From: Anabaena azotica FACHB-119
Lineage (GTDB): Bacteria > Cyanobacteriota > Cyanobacteriia > Cyanobacteriales > Nostocaceae
Direction of reading: 5' to 3'
Length of the DNA: 64,000 bases
Assembly: GCF_014697625.1 (NCBI RefSeq)
Contig: NZ_JACJSG010000030.1
Location: 36,377-100,376, forward strand
Below the pieces are notes generated by a model. That model ran no database searches and was not told the DNA's origin. It saw only the letters and a program-made list of their open reading frames with translations. A program made the position numbers and the translations under genes. The first letter of the stretch is position 1. Each line of letters starts with the position of its first letter. Positions 61,996 through 64,000 of the stretch are shown in pieces.

Positions 61996-62652
61996 TCAAA
62001 TTAAACCTTCTGTTTCAGCAAACTTTCGTAAGCGTGGTAAACACTGACGTTGATAGAAACTACTTAAAGTGGGGATTGGTAAGCCAAATTGCTCAGACAA
62101 TTCTTTCCAACTCACTTCGGGGGGTAAGCGCTTGAGAATTAGCACCTGACAGTTCACATCAGGACGGCCTTTAATATGAGTACTGCGTAGTTCTCCACTT
62201 GAGTCTGTATTTACCCAAGTTTCTAACTCGTCCAGAATAGGGGGTGATTCGGGCGCAGCAGCCAAATTCTCAACAGGATCAATAACTTCACTACTGTCAC
62301 CTGATTTAGATTGGCGGACTCTTAGAGATACTGTTGTCGCTTGTTCTTTGTTCTGGTTGAGGTAAAAGTCCTGTAACCTACGCTTTAGATATGCGTTTAA
62401 CCAGGTAATCACACTACCGTAGGTAGGATCATACTTTTGTCCTGTCAAACCTTCACAAACGTTGCGACAAAAATACAACCAAGTTTGTTGCAGTGCGTCT
62501 TGATAGTAAGAGGTGTTTTCTCTCCAAAGTTTACGGGAAGTCAAGCGAATAATTTGTGTGAGCAGCTTTTGACGCTGGGGGCTTCCGGGTGGATGTCCGC
62601 AGGCTTGGGCAACTAAGCAGCGTAGCTGTTCATCAAATTCAACCATAATCAT
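61996..62652 (-). CDS. Sigma-70-like protein (ECF-type layout)
   Basis: 218 residues. Residues 20-105 look like sigma region 2 (LLTQIIRLTSRKLWREN, YYQDALQQTWLYFCRNV, GSVITWLNAYLKRRLQDFY); a linker rich in Pro/Ser/Glu follows; residues 155-215 look like region 4 (LILKRLPPEVSWKELSEQFGLPIPTLSSFYQRQCLPRL) with a helix-turn-helix. This is the form of divergent sigma factors found in filamentous cyanobacteria. No anti-sigma gene is adjacent. Start ATG 62652 or the second Met. Confidence 0.75.
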   Translation of the reverse strand: MIMVEFDEQLRCLVAQACGHPPGSPQRQKLLTQIIRLTSRKLWRENTSYYQDALQQTWLYFCRNVCEGLTGQKYDPTYGSVITWLNAYLKRRLQDFYLNQNKEQATTVSLRVRQSKSGDSSEVIDPVENLAAAPESPPILDELETWVNTDSSGELRSTHIKGRPDVNCQVLILKRLPPEVSWKELSEQFGLPIPTLSSFYQRQCLPRLRKFAETEGLI

Positions 62653-62923
62653 CTGAGCGAAGAAAGCAACAAAGCGTTAAAAGCAGCAAGAATATATTAG
62701 TATTACGTGTCACAATGCTCCAGAGGATACATCTGTATCGTAATGTTACCTCTGAACTAAGAATATAGGCATAAATAAGTAATAAGTACTGAGTGAATTA
62801 GAAAACTTAATACTAAAGAGCCTTTTCGCTTCAGTAGGAAGTGGGGAACAAGCGGGAAAAGGTAAAAGGGGAAAGAGAGAAACCTTTTCCCTTTCCCCTT
62901 TCTATGGACTAATGACTAATAAC

Positions 62924-63285
62924 CAGGACTTACGCAACTGGCACATGGGCTAGTGGACTGGCAAGGCTAAAATGTGGCAATAGGTTTGGATAAATTTGAA
63001 CGCAGATGAACGCAGATGAACGCAGATGAACAAGATGATAGATTTTTCGCTAATGCACAAGTTTAGGCTTGCCACGCCACTAGTAGCGTGGCAAGGCTAA
63101 AATAGTGCAATAAGTTTCCTCTCTAACCTCTGTGTCTCTGTGCCTCTGTGGTTAATTAATGCAACATTTTAAGCTTGCCACGCCACTAGGGTGCGTCAGA
63201 TGTGTAAAATCCTTGAATCTGTACGAAATTATTGGGGCTGACGCACCCTACAGTTACTTTGATTATGACACTTGCGTAAGTCCTA
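62924..63285. mobile_element. Family B element interrupted by a family A array
   Basis: Ends CAGGACTTACGC and GCGTAAGTCCTA, flanked by ATAAC (62919-62923 and 63286-63290). Left arm 62924-62950 and right arm 63189-63285 rejoin to a B element like 35898-36022. Confidence 0.88.
62951..63188. repeat. Family A array inside the B element
   Basis: Unit 1 (62951-63082) has the ACGCAGATGA core; unit 2 (63083-63188) the ACAGAGACAC core. Both junctions read CTAG, so the target or the element ends include this tetramer. Confidence 0.82.
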
Positions 63286-63310
63286 ATAACTAATGACTAA
63301 TGACTTTTAA

Positions 63311-63868
63311 TTACTCAGGAATCACTGGACTCAAGGGATCTAAAGGACTTGTAAATACAAAATAAACAACCCCAGCCCCCAAAATCATCACAGCTAGGCT
63401 AAAAATAATTACCCAACGATCTGCCGGTTCGTAAGTATCTTCCTCGATATCACGACGCACAGTAAAATAATGCCCTGTTGATAGCCATACTGTGATCAGA
63501 CCTACCAAAGAGAATACTAAACCTAACTTCCAGCCAGTACCAGGACGGGGGACTAAGGGTACTTGAAATGACCGTAAACGCACAATCACAACCCCAAAAC
63601 CTAATAGGGCTATCCCTGTTCGCATCCAAGCTAGGTAAGTGCGCTCGTTTGCTAAATGATCACGGACTCTTGACGGATTTAATTTTGCCGCCTTTTTTTT
63701 CTCTTGTAGTTCTTCTGTATTTTTTGGCTTTAACAGCATCAACAATTCCCTGGTAATCAAGGAGGCTTTTCTTCCCAAAATAGCAGAATAACGGCAAATA
63801 TCTTTCCAAATAATCTGCCACGGGTAAGATAGTCGCACTCGCAAGAAATATTTATTTTGTTTACTCAT
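63311..63868 (-). CDS. DUF202 family membrane protein
   Basis: 185 residues. Seen: RDHLANERTYLAWMRTGIALLGFGVVI (the DUF202/YidH signature helix, near 68-94), then two further helices (LGLVFSLVGLITVWL and WVIIFSLAVMILGAGVVYF). The first 43 residues before MLLKPKN are unusual for the family, and ATG 63739 preceded by AGGGAA would give a normal-length 142-residue protein; I report the longer frame but regard the shorter start as possible. Function of the family is unknown. Confidence 0.8.
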   Translation of the reverse strand: MSKQNKYFLRVRLSYPWQIIWKDICRYSAILGRKASLITRELLMLLKPKNTEELQEKKKAAKLNPSRVRDHLANERTYLAWMRTGIALLGFGVVIVRLRSFQVPLVPRPGTGWKLGLVFSLVGLITVWLSTGHYFTVRRDIEEDTYEPADRWVIIFSLAVMILGAGVVYFVFTSPLDPLSPVIPE

Positions 63869-63921
63869 TTTTCAAATTTTATTTTAACGGGACTTAAACA
63901 AAACTAGAGAGCAAAAAGGGG

Positions 63922-63927
63922 TATAAT
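63922..63927 (+). promoter_or_regulatory. Candidate -10 box TATAAT
   Basis: Perfect TATAAT 37 bp before the ATG at 63964. No good -35 hexamer at the right distance was seen. Confidence 0.4.
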
Positions 63928-63963
63928 GTTTAACTAGCATAGGTTTCACGTTAAAAAAAGCTC

Positions 63964-64000
63964 ATGAAAGAAACCACCCCCGCAGCCATGCCTCCATGTT
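63964..64000 (+). CDS. Start of a gene cut by the window end
   Basis: ATG 63964 opens MKETTPAAMPPC, still open at the last base. Supported only by the TATAAT upstream and its position after the divergent DUF202 gene. Confidence 0.35.
   Translation, partial: MKETTPAAMPPC

Larger units (their letters stand above)
62653..63310. other. Intergenic region with nested A and B repeats
   Basis: 658 bp. Unique sequence to 62830, a GGGAAAAGG low-complexity stretch to 62905, then the interrupted B element (62924-63285) carrying a two-unit family A array. Confidence 0.8.

Noticed and set aside
62653..62920. Small gene upstream of the sigma-like gene
   Set aside because: No start with ribosome site and no protein-like frame; low-complexity GGGAAAAGG sequence.

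Overview
The window is chromosomal DNA of a filamentous, heterocyst-forming type cyanobacterium (Nostoc/Anabaena/Tolypothrix group). The evidence is photosystem I subunit PsaK, a CpcS/CpeS-type phycobilin lyase, a high-light-inducible protein, the cyanobacterial alkane pair (acyl-ACP reductase plus aldehyde-deformylating oxygenase), a biliverdin-type phytochrome, DUF4327, the frequent palindrome GCGATCGC (HIP1), and heptanucleotide short tandem repeats (STRR) around genes. There is no prophage and no CRISPR array. One tRNA gene (Val, UAC) and one candidate structured RNA were found.

Layout. 1-705: HEPN-like protein running off the left edge. 1.0-5.8 kb: RND efflux pump and its lipoprotein adaptor. 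6.2-9.1 kb: bilin lyase, HdeD-like protein, repeat array, rod-like RNA candidate, psaK. 9.2-15.2 kb: trpF, then on the minus strand ado, aar, accA, an SDR and folE (fatty acid to alkane block plus folate). 15.4-21.6 kb: lone ABC permease, then two tandem chimeric short proteins, a short Cys-ended peptide and a full two-partner-secretion (TPS) exoprotein. 21.6-30.0 kb: unknown HTH-like protein, Nfu scaffold, GH57 enzyme, Ser/Thr kinase, GntR regulator facing leuA across two GTATAC operators. 30.8-35.5 kb: KTSC protein, response regulator, bacteriophytochrome hybrid kinase. 36.4-41.6 kb: TPS exoprotein overlapping an exported TPR-CHAT protease-like protein. 42.1-46.2 kb: decayed defence/toxin island (two Uma2 genes, one with an internal stop; frameshifted antitoxin-like gene; intact AAA ATPase + DUF4276 pair; N-terminal stub of hsdR) ending at tRNA-Val. 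46.3-55.9 kb: DUF2227, mazG, peroxiredoxin-like, Na+/H+ antiporter, HLIP, beta-helix/SLH protein, PPK2, DUF4327, GNAT. 56.1-64 kb: zinc-ribbon protein, Crp regulator, MFS-SDR fusion, coiled-coil/TPR protein, sigma-like factor, DUF202 protein and the first codons of a further gene.

The most unusual feature is the density of non-autonomous repeats, many with exact target duplications. Family B (ends AGGACTTACGC) makes 5-bp duplications at seven places. Family C makes a 9-bp duplication, and its empty site is preserved in a tandem paralogue. Family D makes 5-bp duplications. A 223-bp MITE with 19-bp terminal repeats makes an 11-bp duplication inside another repeat. Several are nested: at 30,042-30,572 one B element contains a second B element and a D element that itself contains a third B element. 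Family A forms tandem arrays with shared ends and three interchangeable cores. Coding ends are affected too: the C-termini of TrpF and of one TPS exoprotein are written by STRR repeats, and the other TPS gene begins at the broken edge of a C element.

Best candidates for something undescribed are the peptide family ending GC-x-x-TPQG-x-x-CD with its TPS chimeras (16.5-18.8 kb), the TPS/TPR-CHAT export pair (36.4-41.6 kb) and the AAA-DUF4276 pair in the type I restriction remnant (44-46 kb).
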